Shown: one piece after another, positions 14,658 to 22,425 of the stretch
Numbering within the stretch: the first letter of the stretch is position 1
Layout: each line of letters begins with the position of its first letter
IMG/VR virus record: IMGVR_UViG_3300007352_000036
Coordinates: 1 to 32,978 of that record
Source: a virus
DNA: 32,978 nucleotides
Direction: 5' to 3' (one strand)
Translations under genes and position numbers: made by a program
The notes under the pieces: model-generated
What the model was told of the DNA's origin: nothing
Database searches by the model: none
Seen by the model: the letters and a program-made list of their open reading frames with translations, nothing else

Positions 14658-16368
14658 CAGCCACCTTCGCCATCTCAGACCTGATCCCCTCGATCAACTT
14701 CCGCGCCGCTTCCTTCACCAACGCCTCGCTCGGCGTCAGTTTCCCGTTCCCCATCGGTGGTCGAGTAGCCGTACTCGGCGTATCGAGACCAGGGGTGGGG
14801 CTAGGTTCCCCTCTCCCTGCAGGCACCGTCTCACCATCAGGGAACAACTCCGCCATGATCTCGTCCACATCGTCTTCGGCCATCGCCCTTAAGATCAAAC
14901 GCGTCGCGGTCTGCTCATCCAGCAAAGTCAACTGCTGGCCATTCAACGTCAGCGCCGTCACCACTGCCTGCACTGCCGCCTGAATGTCCTTCTCCAAAAT
15001 GGGCGGGAAATCAATATCGAGCATCGTATTCACGCCGCTATTCCACACAATCGTTTCTTCGATCTCATCGCCATCGGGCGTCTTTTCAATGCGGCCCAGC
15101 TTCTTGATCGGCGAATCATTTGCCTTCATCGCCTGCAACAAAACAAAATTGAAAATAGATCGAAACACATCCGTCCAGAACGTTTGGCGTTCCTTCATCG
15201 CCAGTTCGGTCGGTCTGTCCATCGTCTTCGCCGTCGCAAACGTACCAACGCTCACGTCGCCGAAATAGGTCTCAGGCAGTCCCACGCCCGCCGCCACCAT
15301 CAACAGGAAGCGCCTGCCATCCTCGGCAGAGATCGCCGCCCCGCGTAATTGCATCGGTTGCAGGTCTGTCCCCTCTCCCAAAAACGCCATCGCCCCAGTG
15401 ACGGGCGGCGGGTTCGTCTCACTCTCACTGCTTCCGCCGCTGGCTAGCGTTGTTGCCAATTTCGCCTTTTCCGCCGCAATTGCCTTCTTCCCCTTCGTGA
15501 TTCGCTTCCACGCAAAACGGCTGTAGGCGCGCATCAGGCTCGCTACGTCTTCCAAAAATTCCTTATATGCCCGCGCCCAGTCAATCGCGCAATACACCTG
15601 GCTCACCCCAAATTTCCATGCGCTCATTCCGCCCGTCTTCACGTGATAAACGGGATAGTTCCACATCACCTCGGTATCGCCGATCTTCGCGGGCTTCACC
15701 TTCGGCGTGTATTTCCAATCTGGGTAATAGGCTTTGCGTTGTTTCGTGCTGGTGCGTCCCGTCGCCTTGTTCAGTTTCTTCTCAGACCATCGGCGCAGGT
15801 AATACCAGGAAGTCTTGGAATCTTCAGGATCGCTCACGATCTCCGCGACCTCGTCGAACGGCAGGGTACGGACGCGCACGCGTCCATCCGAAGGCCGCGT
15901 GAAAAAGACAAAGAATATATTGCTTTCGACTTCGTAATCCACCTGCTTGAGCATCTGCGCCTGGTGGCTGGTCAACTCCGTGCGGTTCTTCTCATCGTCC
16001 CAGAAATCCTGTAATACTTTGTTCAAGTCACGATTCTTGTATTTGACACTGACGCCCTGCGCCCACACATACAAAGACATCACCAGCACTGCGCGGTTGA
16101 TCAGCGGATTCTTGATGTACATCATCCTCGCCAGGTCGGTGATCTTGCGGATGCCGTCTCGCGTGAACTCATGTTCGCTCTCGAACATCAGGCGCATCCA
16201 ATTCGCATCCTCCAGCGCCAGTTCCAGTTCGGCCATACGTTCGGTCAGCACTTCCTCGTTGAACTCCGCCTGCCTGGCTTCCTCGCGCAAAGACTCAATC
16301 GTCTCCTTCACATCAGAGAGATTGATGCCAGTAAAACGCTCGATCACAGTGCTTCGAAAATCGGCCAT
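14644..16368 (-). CDS. Portal protein
   Basis: 574 aa. It lies between the large terminase and the head morphogenesis gene. The N-terminal coiled coil (LSDVKETIESLREEARQAEF) is followed by portal-type sequence: DLARMMYIKNPLINRAVLVM, then VSVKYKNRDLNKVLQDFWDD, and VASLMRAYSRFAWKRITKGK. The segment FLLMVAAGVGLPETYFGDVS, then FATAKTMDRPTELAMKERQ is a strong portal signature. The dodecameric ring at the capsid vertex is the DNA gate and the terminase docking site. Residues ~525-537 are translated from a family B palindrome, and the sequence around it retains scraps of family A tail and head. Confidence 0.9.
   Translation of the reverse strand: MADFRSTVIERFTGINLSDVKETIESLREEARQAEFNEEVLTERMAELELALEDANWMRLMFESEHEFTRDGIRKITDLARMMYIKNPLINRAVLVMSLYVWAQGVSVKYKNRDLNKVLQDFWDDEKNRTELTSHQAQMLKQVDYEVESNIFFVFFTRPSDGRVRVRTLPFDEVAEIVSDPEDSKTSWYYLRRWSEKKLNKATGRTSTKQRKAYYPDWKYTPKVKPAKIGDTEVMWNYPVYHVKTGGMSAWKFGVSQVYCAIDWARAYKEFLEDVASLMRAYSRFAWKRITKGKKAIAAEKAKLATTLASGGSSESETNPPPVTGAMAFLGEGTDLQPMQLRGAAISAEDGRRFLLMVAAGVGLPETYFGDVSVGTFATAKTMDRPTELAMKERQTFWTDVFRSIFNFVLLQAMKANDSPIKKLGRIEKTPDGDEIEETIVWNSGVNTMLDIDFPPILEKDIQAAVQAVVTALTLNGQQLTLLDEQTATRLILRAMAEDDVDEIMAELFPDGETVPAGRGEPSPTPGLDTPSTATRPPMGNGKLTPSEALVKEAARKLIEGIRSEMAKVADGNR
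14758..14791 (+). repeat. Family B palindrome, copy 1 (TGGTCGAGTA...TATCGAGACCA), inside portal gene
   Basis: Imperfect inverted repeat with arms TGGTCGAGTAGCC and GGCGTATCGAGACCA. It is directly followed by AGGGGTGGGG and, four bases on, CCCCTCTCC, which look like tail and head fragments of family A elements. It is read in frame as GLDTPSTATRP. Confidence 0.75.
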
Positions 16369-16379
16369 TGTTTCCTTCC

Positions 16380-16428
16380 CCCCTCTCCAAATTCGTTCTT
16401 TGAATTTGGGGAGGGGACGGGGGTGGGG
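16380..16428 (+). repeat. Family A palindromic element, copy 14 (one base from stop codon)
   Basis: Arms CCCCTCTCCAAATTC and GAATTTGGGGAGGGG. It lies between the large terminase stop (TAA 16430-16432) and the portal start at 16368. On the transcribed strand it ends in GGAGAGGGG just before AAGGAAACAATG. Confidence 0.9.
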
Positions 16429-16429
16429 T

Positions 16430-18013
16430 TTACACAGGTGATATGCTCACCCGCTCCTCGAAAATTACTTCTTCGTCATCGTCGTTCTTCAACTGCTCCA
16501 CGATCTGACGCAGTTGGTTGTACGCGCTCGATGCCGCGTCCACACGGTCCTTGAATCTGCCCTTCGGAAATGCCGCCATCTCATCCAGGAACGCATCGTT
16601 CCACGCGCCTCGCACCACGCGCACACGCCCGCCCTTGGCCTTCGTGGCCAGCATCCCTGCATAGAATTCTTTACTGCCTGTTACCTGGTCGAATGTTCCG
16701 ATCAATCCGTTATCGGCCAGCAAATTGTTAAACGCCTGCGCACTGTCCAATCCAGCCGAGCCAGGGTCTTGCGGATGCCAGATGATGAACGGTCCATCAT
16801 TGGCATAATCTTCCTTCCCCAACGAAACCATGAACTCATCCCGTTCCGCAGATGACAATTGCTCCGCAACGGTGTGCTCGATATAAATAAAATCGTCCTT
16901 GCCCCAACTCATCTTCACGCCGCTCGTGCGCGCCCCGCCCCCAGAAGTGGCCGCCTTATCCCAGGCGCGTATCCGCGCCCATACGTCACGCGGCGGAGCA
17001 TCCACGATTGTGAACCAATCTCGCTTGAACATATTCCCCTCTTTGGAAAACGGGCTCTGCTGATACAACGCCTCGAAATCGTACAGCCCCACATCCGCCT
17101 TCGTGGATGCCAGCCATGCCTCGTCATACCACTCTGGACACAACGCCGCCCCACCCGACCTTCCCAACGGATCAGCCAGCGGAAGGAACACACCATCCCG
17201 CATCATCTTGCGCTGTTCGTCCTCAGTGGGATACTTCTCCAGCGCCAGCGCAGGCATGCACACGATCTCGTACTGCGACGTCAGCGGATCACTAACCATC
17301 CTCTGCATCAACCTCCCCGCTAAATCATCGGGATGCCACCGCGTGTGGAAGATGACCACCGCCGCATTCGGCCTGAGACGAGTGCGCGCCGCACTTTTAA
17401 ACCAGTCATCCACCAGGTCGCGCCGCCCCTCGCTTTCGGCTTCCTCACGGTTCTTGAACGGATCGTCAATGATGAATAGATGCGCGGGCAAGCCCGTAAT
17501 ACCGCCGCCCACGCCCGCCGCCTTTACCCCGCCTCGGTAGGGTTTTGCAAGGTCCCATGCCTCGGTCGAGCGTGAATCGGATGACAGCTCCACAGGCCAG
17601 ATCTTGTTGCTCTTGCTCCCGAAGATCGCCTGGTATTCTTCGGTCGTGACCATGTCGCGGATATGCCTGCTGTGCGTGGTGGCCAGGCTCTCACCATAGG
17701 ACGTCAGGATGATGCGGCTATCGGGTAACAATCCCAACAGCCATGCAGGGAAGTGACGGCTTGCCAGTTGACTCTTGCCATGCTGGGGCGGCATGAAAAT
17801 CATAAGACGTCCGATGCCGCGCTTGCCTCCGCTGGCAATGTATAAAGCCACCTGCTGGAGTTTTGCCGCCAACAAGCGAATGTGCGGCTGATCCTCGTAA
17901 CGCGGATCCACGAACTGGCAATAAGCCATGAAATTCCTGCGTGCCTTCACGCGCAGGTCTTTCTCTGTCCTGGCTTCCGATGGTGTCATCAGCAGGTCAG
18001 CCGCTGGAAACAT
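16430..18013 (-). CDS. Terminase large subunit
   Basis: 527 aa. The ATP-driven packaging motor. Walker A is PPQHGKS at residues 75-81, after LMIFM. Walker B is HLFIIDDPFKNREEAES with D183-D184 and the catalytic acid nearby. The IILTSYGESLATTHSRHIRD segment is the usual adenine-binding/C motif region. The C-terminal nuclease domain begins at IRAWDKAAT (about residue 344), whose aspartate should bind metal, and continues with MSWGKDDFIYIEHTV. The start ATG 18013 has GAGGA upstream and overlaps the small subunit by 17 bases. Confidence 0.95.
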   Translation of the reverse strand: MFPAADLLMTPSEARTEKDLRVKARRNFMAYCQFVDPRYEDQPHIRLLAAKLQQVALYIASGGKRGIGRLMIFMPPQHGKSQLASRHFPAWLLGLLPDSRIILTSYGESLATTHSRHIRDMVTTEEYQAIFGSKSNKIWPVELSSDSRSTEAWDLAKPYRGGVKAAGVGGGITGLPAHLFIIDDPFKNREEAESEGRRDLVDDWFKSAARTRLRPNAAVVIFHTRWHPDDLAGRLMQRMVSDPLTSQYEIVCMPALALEKYPTEDEQRKMMRDGVFLPLADPLGRSGGAALCPEWYDEAWLASTKADVGLYDFEALYQQSPFSKEGNMFKRDWFTIVDAPPRDVWARIRAWDKAATSGGGARTSGVKMSWGKDDFIYIEHTVAEQLSSAERDEFMVSLGKEDYANDGPFIIWHPQDPGSAGLDSAQAFNNLLADNGLIGTFDQVTGSKEFYAGMLATKAKGGRVRVVRGAWNDAFLDEMAAFPKGRFKDRVDAASSAYNQLRQIVEQLKNDDDEEVIFEERVSISPV

Positions 18014-18662
18014 CGTCTTCCTCCTCGCCAGCCAGACCCTGATTGATTTCGGTTACGCCTGCCGCCAGTTCATCCAGCGTGTCATCGTCAATTTCACGCG
18101 GCCCGCTTGAGCCTTTTCGCTTAATCAATGCCACCAACTGGGATGTGGGCACATCGTCGCCCGTCATCCGCAGAAACATTTCCAGGTGCTTGGCGAATTT
18201 GTAATCGGTTCCAGCCCGCTTCACGCCTTCCACCAACTGCTGGAACGCATCCGCGCGGTGATCCCATAATTCTGCGGATTGCAAAACCGCTACCATCGCA
18301 TCAATAGCGGGGTTCTTTTTCCGCCACGTGCTGATCGCTCGATCGCTGGTCAAGTTCAAAACCCGCTTCGCAAGTTCCTCCTGCGACTTCGGTATCCGTC
18401 CGTTTTTGGGCATGGATGCCCACGCAATAAATGCGGCCTGTCTCCATGGCCACCCCCCGTTGATCAGTTGCTCGAATCGCTCGAACCATACAGGTTGATT
18501 CGGCATCCCCTTCAACGCAAATAGAGCCGAACGCCCCGCCTCGGATTTCAGGCGGGCTTCTTCGACAGACATTTCATCCAGCTCGACCTCGGGCAATTCC
18601 AGCCCGAGCGCCAACTGGCGAAATTCTTCTGGCAGGTCAAACTTCGGCTTTGCGACAGGCAT
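17997..18662 (-). CDS. Terminase small subunit (phBC6A51-type)
   Basis: 221 aa. It recognises the packaging start site and delivers DNA to the large subunit. The central block AAFIAWASMPKNGRIPKSQE, then ELAKRVLNLTSDRAISTWRK has the AW...PK..R.PKSQEELA pattern and helix-turn-helix of this small terminase family. The N-terminus (LPEEFRQLALGLELPEVELD) and acidic C-terminus (residues ~195-221, ending EEEDDVSSG) frame the DNA-binding core. It lies immediately before and overlaps the large subunit. Confidence 0.85.
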   Translation of the reverse strand: MPVAKPKFDLPEEFRQLALGLELPEVELDEMSVEEARLKSEAGRSALFALKGMPNQPVWFERFEQLINGGWPWRQAAFIAWASMPKNGRIPKSQEELAKRVLNLTSDRAISTWRKKNPAIDAMVAVLQSAELWDHRADAFQQLVEGVKRAGTDYKFAKHLEMFLRMTGDDVPTSQLVALIKRKGSSGPREIDDDTLDELAAGVTEINQGLAGEEEDDVSSG

Positions 18663-18673
18663 TCTTCTCTCAC

Positions 18674-19416
18674 TTACGGGTTATAGGGATGCGGCGGCAT
18701 CTGATAGACAGGTCCCAGCCGATCCACCTGAATGAACTGCGGCGTCAATGCCACAAATGGAAAACAACAATGCGCGCCGTTGTTATTCGGGAACGGATTG
18801 CATCGCCACGGCCCAGTGTCCGTCCACTTGCCATCGAAACCGAACGGCGTGGACGTGACCGCCACATGGATCAACCACGGAGTTTTCTCGCGGTTCACAT
18901 CTGCGATGGACGGCGGATTCCGCCTCCCATCCAATGTCTCCACCTGTTGCCACATTTCGCCTGCTTTGGAAACAGGCTCACCGATCAACTTCACGATGTT
19001 CCCGCCCATCGTGATGGACTGCAGTCCTGGCAGTCCCAATTCCATGCCCGTCCCATTGATGTAGTCCCGATGGTCCTTCGTGCGGTCCTTGCTGAAACCG
19101 TGTTTGTTCGTCAGTGCTTGCCCGTGTCATAAAAACTTCGCCACGAACTCTTGCGCTGCGCGAGAGTCATGCTCGCTGGCGAATAGAGCGATAGCACGCC
19201 AAACTCGAATTTCTGCCATTGCTCCGTCATCGGCACAAAGTGATACTCATACGCGGGACACATCTCTGGAAAGCCCTTGTCATCATCCAGCAGATACCCT
19301 GGACTGATCGAGCGCGGCAGATAGTAAGGCGCCCTCTCATAGTCATGCAGGATGCGCTTATACCCACTCAGCGCACTGCCGCTTTTTGTCCACAGAGCAG
19401 AGACCTGATAGTTCAT
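18674..19416 (-). pseudogene. Late-operon gene split by a one-base frameshift, function unknown
   Basis: Two frames form one protein. Frame 1 (19416 to ~19121) begins MNYQVSALWTKSGSALSGYK and runs to SWRSFYDTGKH before TGA. Frame 2 continues as ALTNKHGFSKDRTKDHRDYI, then NGTGMELGLPGLQSI, to the stop at 18674. Its first ATG (19045) lies well inside protein-like sequence, so it has no proper start. Adding one G to the GGG run at 19121-19123 (CCC on the plus strand) joins them into a 247-residue reading frame of exact length. The start overlaps the endolysin stop (ATGA). I do not recognise the family. The sequence has many aromatics and prolines. It lies between the endolysin and the terminase. 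Confidence 0.65.
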
Positions 19417-20540
19417 TTCAACTCGATGGTTGCGGTTCCAGTCTTGCCAGTGCTGGTGCGGACATCGAACGAGATCGTCTCGACCGCTGGCGCTTCGTCA
19501 TAGACCAGCAACCACGACGCGCAATAACCGTTCACGGGCTGGTTGGTGGTATGCGCCCATTTACTGCCATCCGCCGCGGTAATGATCTCGTCAATTTCGA
19601 GTTGCGTATTGGCAGGCATGAGCCTGATGATTTCGCCCATCGGGGCTTTTCGCAAATTCAATTCATTAGGATTATGTGCATTCATCGTTTCTCCAATCGG
19701 CGGCTCAGGCGGAATCATCACCTCCCCGCCAGTCTCTGCGGCCCACTCTTCCTGCGAGCCGTTGAAAACACTCACATCGCCAGTGAAACCCTGCAGTTTG
19801 CCTTTATCGCTGTACTGCCACGTCCACCACCCCATCGCATTGATCGGCAAATACGCTGGCGCAGACTGCCCGTCTGGGTCATACGGATATTGCGCCCACC
19901 ACCCCTTGTAATCCTTCACCCACGCGGGACTTCCAGCCGCCGCCAGTGTCCACTTGCTCGCATACAGAATCGGGCGGACCTTCAACTCCGCTTCCACCAG
20001 ATCCAGCCACGCCTTATATTGCGCGGCCAACTGACTCGCCGTCACCGCGCTCGTCAACCCCGCAAACACAGATTTCTTCGCCATGTCTGCCCGCATCGCC
20101 CTCACCACCATGGCGGGGTTCCGCGCCAGGTGCCGCTCAGGGTCCTGCAGGTCGAGCAGTTTCTTCTGCGAGAGTCTCGACTTCGTGATACCAACCGCCA
20201 TCGAAAGCCGCGCCACCGCCGAAGTCAACTCGATCTCCGCATCCAGCACAGGCTCGATCTCTCCCATCCATCTCCCCGAAACGATCGCACCCACGTCCTC
20301 GCAGGCTGTAAAAAAATTCTCCACCTGCGTCGAGACATCGTTCAACTCCATAAAGTGATACGCCGAGCGCGGACGCTTCACGCGTCCCGCCCCGAGCCAT
20401 TGACTGGTGAACGTCGGGTCCACGAAATACTTCCCCTGCGTGGCCTTCATGATCACGCCCACCACTCGCGGGTCAAGGATGTCCCAATTCGGCACATCCC
20501 AGTGAGACGTATCAATGATGCACGGCTCTTTGATAATCAT
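19413..20540 (-). CDS. Endolysin: GH25 muramidase with SH3-like domain
   Basis: 375 aa. The catalytic domain occupies residues ~1-215 and has the GH25 pattern: IIDTSHWDVPNWDIL with D10, MKATQGKYFVDPTFTSQW, RSAYHFMELND and the active-site motif PVLDAEIE (D100, E102). It cleaves the N-acetylmuramic acid to N-acetylglucosamine bond. The C-terminal part (NELNLRKAPMGEIIRLMPAN, then WAHTTNQPVNGYCASWLLVY) is an SH3-like wall-binding domain. No signal peptide is present, so export should depend on the holin. It overlaps the upstream holin-like gene by ATGA. Confidence 0.9.
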   Translation of the reverse strand: MIIKEPCIIDTSHWDVPNWDILDPRVVGVIMKATQGKYFVDPTFTSQWLGAGRVKRPRSAYHFMELNDVSTQVENFFTACEDVGAIVSGRWMGEIEPVLDAEIELTSAVARLSMAVGITKSRLSQKKLLDLQDPERHLARNPAMVVRAMRADMAKKSVFAGLTSAVTASQLAAQYKAWLDLVEAELKVRPILYASKWTLAAAGSPAWVKDYKGWWAQYPYDPDGQSAPAYLPINAMGWWTWQYSDKGKLQGFTGDVSVFNGSQEEWAAETGGEVMIPPEPPIGETMNAHNPNELNLRKAPMGEIIRLMPANTQLEIDEIITAADGSKWAHTTNQPVNGYCASWLLVYDEAPAVETISFDVRTSTGKTGTATIELK

Positions 20541-20779
20541 TTGAAAACCAGTTCCACTTTCCCTGTGATGATCCCGCCGATCAGTCCAAGGATCGAAAGG
20601 CCCAGACCACTGAAAAACCAGATTCCGATTTTGTAAAAGGCGATCATCGGCTCCAGGTGTTCATAGATGTCAATGACGGCAGTGAATAGCAAACGGTCAC
20701 GCGTCTGGATATCCACCGCCTTGCCTTCCTTGATGATCTCCCGCATCTCTGCGATGACTGTTGTGTTTCCGTTTGCCAT
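20537..20779 (-). CDS. Holin-like or haemolysin XhlA-like membrane protein
   Basis: 80 aa from ATG 20779. A charged N-terminal helix (IAEMREIIKEGKAVDIQTRD) and a heptad-like region precede one hydrophobic membrane segment (FYKIGIWFFSGLGLSILGLI, then GGIITG) near the C-terminus. This is the layout of XhlA-type lysis proteins. The four-base overlap with the endolysin supports a lysis role. The start at 20788 (MIL before MAN) is also possible. The ribosome site is weak. Confidence 0.7.
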   Translation of the reverse strand: MANGNTTVIAEMREIIKEGKAVDIQTRDRLLFTAVIDIYEHLEPMIAFYKIGIWFFSGLGLSILGLIGGIITGKVELVFK

Positions 20780-20792
20780 AAGAATCACCGTA

Positions 20793-20813
20793 GGGGCGGG
20801 GTTTCCCCGCCCC
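20793..20813. repeat. Perfect short palindrome GGGGCGGGG-TTT-CCCCGCCCC
   Basis: Nine-base perfect arms and a three-base loop in the 53-base gap between two lysis-region genes. It is similar in style to the palindrome at 30848-30870. Without a T-run it is unlikely to be a terminator. Confidence 0.6.
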
Positions 20814-20832
20814 TTCTTGTTTCATCAAATCA

Positions 20833-21231
20833 TTATTTCTTCGCGCGGACGGGCTGGAAACCCTTGACGGTCTTGTGGATGCCGAAAGCGCTCAAGATGG
20901 AAACGAGTAGGGTCAGCGCAATAGCCACCGATGGCGCGGCCGCGGCAGGGATGGCCGAGAGCAGTGCATTGAAGAAATAGACAACGGTGGTGACGATCGA
21001 CGCCGTGAGCACTGCGGCCCATCCGCCCAGGTCCTTGCCAAACAGGGTCGAGAGCGACTTGAGACCAGCGGTCACGAGAAAACCGATGCCAGCCGCCAGC
21101 AACGCTTCCAACTCGGTCGGAAGCACCACCTCGCCAACGGGCGGTTCCTCGCCCTGCGCGAACGCGGGCATCACGAAGAACGCGGCCACGATCAGCACGA
21201 CCAGAAGAACGAACAAACGATTGACTTTCAT
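20833..21231 (-). CDS. Holin-like protein with signal peptide
   Basis: 132 aa from ATG 21231, preceded by AAAGGAG at good spacing. Extension farther upstream only adds non-coding sequence. Residues 5-25 form a signal peptide (LFVLLVVLIVAAFFVMPAFA). Residues ~40-125 contain three membrane-type segments (LEALLAAGIGFLVTAGL, WAAVLTASIVTTVVYFFNAL and PSVAIALTLLVSILSAFGI). The C-terminus is basic. This fits a holin whose export could be timed. It is the first gene after the terminator and directly precedes the XhlA-like protein and the endolysin. Confidence 0.75.
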   Translation of the reverse strand: MKVNRLFVLLVVLIVAAFFVMPAFAQGEEPPVGEVVLPTELEALLAAGIGFLVTAGLKSLSTLFGKDLGGWAAVLTASIVTTVVYFFNALLSAIPAAAAPSVAIALTLLVSILSAFGIHKTVKGFQPVRAKK

Positions 21232-21296
21232 GGAATTCTCCTTTTTCTGATTTCCCCGCTCCGCTCGGAGATTACAAAGTCCCACGCACGTTGTGG

Positions 21297-21339
21297 GAAA
21301 ACAAAAAGCGCCCGCCGTGCAAAATGCACGACGAGCGCT
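21297..21339 (-). terminator. Rho-independent terminator
   Basis: On the minus strand AGCGCTCGTCGTGCA and TGCACGGCGGGCGCT pair with two mismatches around a short loop and are followed by TTTTTGTTTT. It separates the early/middle genes from the late operon. Confidence 0.75.
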
Positions 21340-21365
21340 CACTTCGTCAAAAACGGCCCCGCCAT

Positions 21366-21420
21366 TAGGCGAGATGGCTTCCTGCCATCATCGCCTATGT
21401 CAGTGAAACGAGTCACTGAC
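21366..21420. ncRNA. Two-hairpin structured element, copy 1
   Basis: Hairpin 1 pairs 21366-21378 with 21384-21397 around loop TTCCT with one bulged A. Hairpin 2 pairs GTCAGTGA with TCACTGAC around AACGAG. It matches copy 2 (23646-23700) with no gaps, and all stem differences preserve pairing. It lies between a stop codon (21465) and the terminator, in transcribed non-coding sequence. Confidence 0.7.
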
Positions 21421-21464
21421 GTTGCTAGGCCTGCGGAGTTATTTAGTTGTGCCTCAATTTTAAA

Positions 21465-21770
21465 TCAGGTTCGCCTGCGCGTCAAGTGTTGGGCGCAACT
21501 TTTAGAACGTGTGTTTTTTGATCGTCTTATTACTCTCATCCTTTCTCGGCTGGCTTTTCGATGAACCTCGCAATATTTGAATTGGCCAGATGGAGCGCCG
21601 CATTGGACACAGAGATGGTTTTCTCTACGGCGCAGAATAAGCCGCTCTACGCGTTCCTTTGCTTTCAGACAGAGTCCGCCATTCTTCCCGCAATGCGGAC
21701 ATCTCCCCCGCGCTCTCATCTTGATCTGCCATCTTCGTTGGCGAGAAACCTTTTCCTTCTTCTGGATCAT
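21465..21770 (-). CDS. Small basic zinc-binding protein
   Basis: 101 aa. Start overlaps the upstream stop as ATGA (21767-21770). Very basic, with two cysteine pairs and further ligands (C24, C27, C34; C54, C57, C67, H70: GRCPHCGKNGGLC, and HLCVQCGAPSGQFKYCEVHR). The pattern is of a small phage nucleic-acid-binding zinc protein. The C-terminus is Arg-rich (residues 70-101). It is the last gene before the terminator. No specific family is recognised. It shares its transcript with the 21767-22192 gene and is therefore under the structured leader. Confidence 0.7.
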   Translation of the reverse strand: MIQKKEKVSRQRRWQIKMRARGRCPHCGKNGGLCLKAKERVERLILRRRENHLCVQCGAPSGQFKYCEVHRKASRERMRVIRRSKNTRSKSCAQHLTRRRT

Positions 21771-22192
21771 ACCGCCGCCCTCGCCGCCTTCAATTCTTCG
21801 CCGATCCAGCCAACGGGCGAGAGCACCATCTTATGCTCATCCAGATACGCGCTGACGATCAACCACGTCAGCCTCTTATTTGCCAGGACCGACCGCAACA
21901 ACATCTCCAGTGCTTCGCGATCCGCCTGCATGATCTCAATGTCCGTCCTGTCTGGCCGCGCCTTCCCGCTCATCGGCGTCAAAATCGTACGACGAGACGA
22001 TGCTCCTAGTTTCAATACATCCGCGTCCCGCATCGTCTGGATGTGCTTCACGAAATCCCGCTTCGTCTTCCCCTTCTTGCCTGCCAGCAACTTGGCCACT
22101 TCATCGGCGGGCATGCTCTTGACGCGCTTCAAAAGTTCTTTGCGCCTTATCAGCGCTTCAACGTTCCTGCTTGCTTTACCTTTCGTGTTCAT
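21767..22192 (-). CDS. Small basic phage protein under a structured leader, function unknown
   Basis: 141 aa from ATG 22192. The site AGGAG lies nine bases upstream and a TTG three codons earlier is less likely. The protein begins MNTKGKASRNVEALIRRKEL, with a helical Lys/Arg-rich N-terminus, then AKLLAGKKGKTKRDFVKHIQ and a second half of alternating acidic and hydrophobic residues (EALEMLLRSVLANKRLTWLI). It has no zinc pair. It could be a nucleic-acid-binding regulator, but no family is recognised. The gene is the first after the promoter at 22374-22402, and its ribosome site can be masked by the leader. Confidence 0.65.
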   Translation of the reverse strand: MNTKGKASRNVEALIRRKELLKRVKSMPADEVAKLLAGKKGKTKRDFVKHIQTMRDADVLKLGASSRRTILTPMSGKARPDRTDIEIMQADREALEMLLRSVLANKRLTWLIVSAYLDEHKMVLSPVGWIGEELKAARAAV

Positions 22193-22194
22193 TT

Positions 22195-22367
22195 GTGCCA
22201 ACTCCTTTTATAACGCAAAGTCCTGCCACAGAACCGACATCGACGGGAGTTGGCACTCTTGCGGCGACACGTATCTCTGTGGCAGGAATCTGCCTGCGAA
22301 TATAGATTGTGGTGAAGACGCTATCGGTTAAATAATGCGTGCCGCCTTCACAGTGAGTGCCAACTCT
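22195..22367 (-). promoter_or_regulatory. Structured 5' leader with mutually exclusive helices (riboswitch-like)
   Basis: On the transcript three segments compete. The 5' arm (22355-22366, GAGTTGGCACTC) is perfectly complementary over 12 bases to the middle arm (22247-22258). The middle arm also pairs over 11 bases with the segment containing the ribosome site (22195-22205, GGAGTTGGCAC). A further 11-base helix encloses the middle arm (22222-22232 with 22276-22286). So pairing of middle with 3' hides the ribosome site, while pairing of 5' with middle frees it. Predicted transcription starts at 22367, exactly at the 5' arm. Confidence 0.65.
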
Positions 22368-22373
22368 GCGGTC

Positions 22374-22402
22374 ATTTTACAACCAATCCTTTCGTGGGTC
22401 AA
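22374..22402 (-). promoter_or_regulatory. Promoter TTGACC-N17-TAAAAT
   Basis: On the minus strand -35 TTGACC (22397-22402) and -10 TAAAAT (22374-22379) are spaced by 17 bases, each matching five of six consensus positions. The predicted start is about 22367. A TTGACA just upstream (22424-22429) could be an alternative -35 with a weaker -10. The LexA-type palindrome lies between these. Confidence 0.6.
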
Positions 22403-22405
22403 TCC

Positions 22406-22419
22406 AGAACGCTCGTTCT
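22406..22419. promoter_or_regulatory. Operator-like palindrome AGAACGCTCGTTCT (LexA/DinR-type GAAC-N4-GTTC)
   Basis: A perfect GAAC-N4-GTTC palindrome abutting the -35 of the downstream promoter, and between -35 and -10 of a possible second promoter. It matches the Gram-positive LexA core. A one-mismatch version (31489-31502) occurs in the other main regulatory region. Confidence 0.5.
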
Positions 22420-22425
22420 ATTTTG

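Noticed and set aside
20793-20813. The GGGGCGGGG palindrome as a terminator
   Set aside because: No T-run follows on either strand, and the neighbouring genes are tightly linked lysis genes.
21366-21420. Hammerhead ribozyme in the two-hairpin element (CACTGACG near GAAAC)
   Set aside because: Copy 2 lacks the GAAA core and the catalytic junction, so only the two hairpins are conserved.
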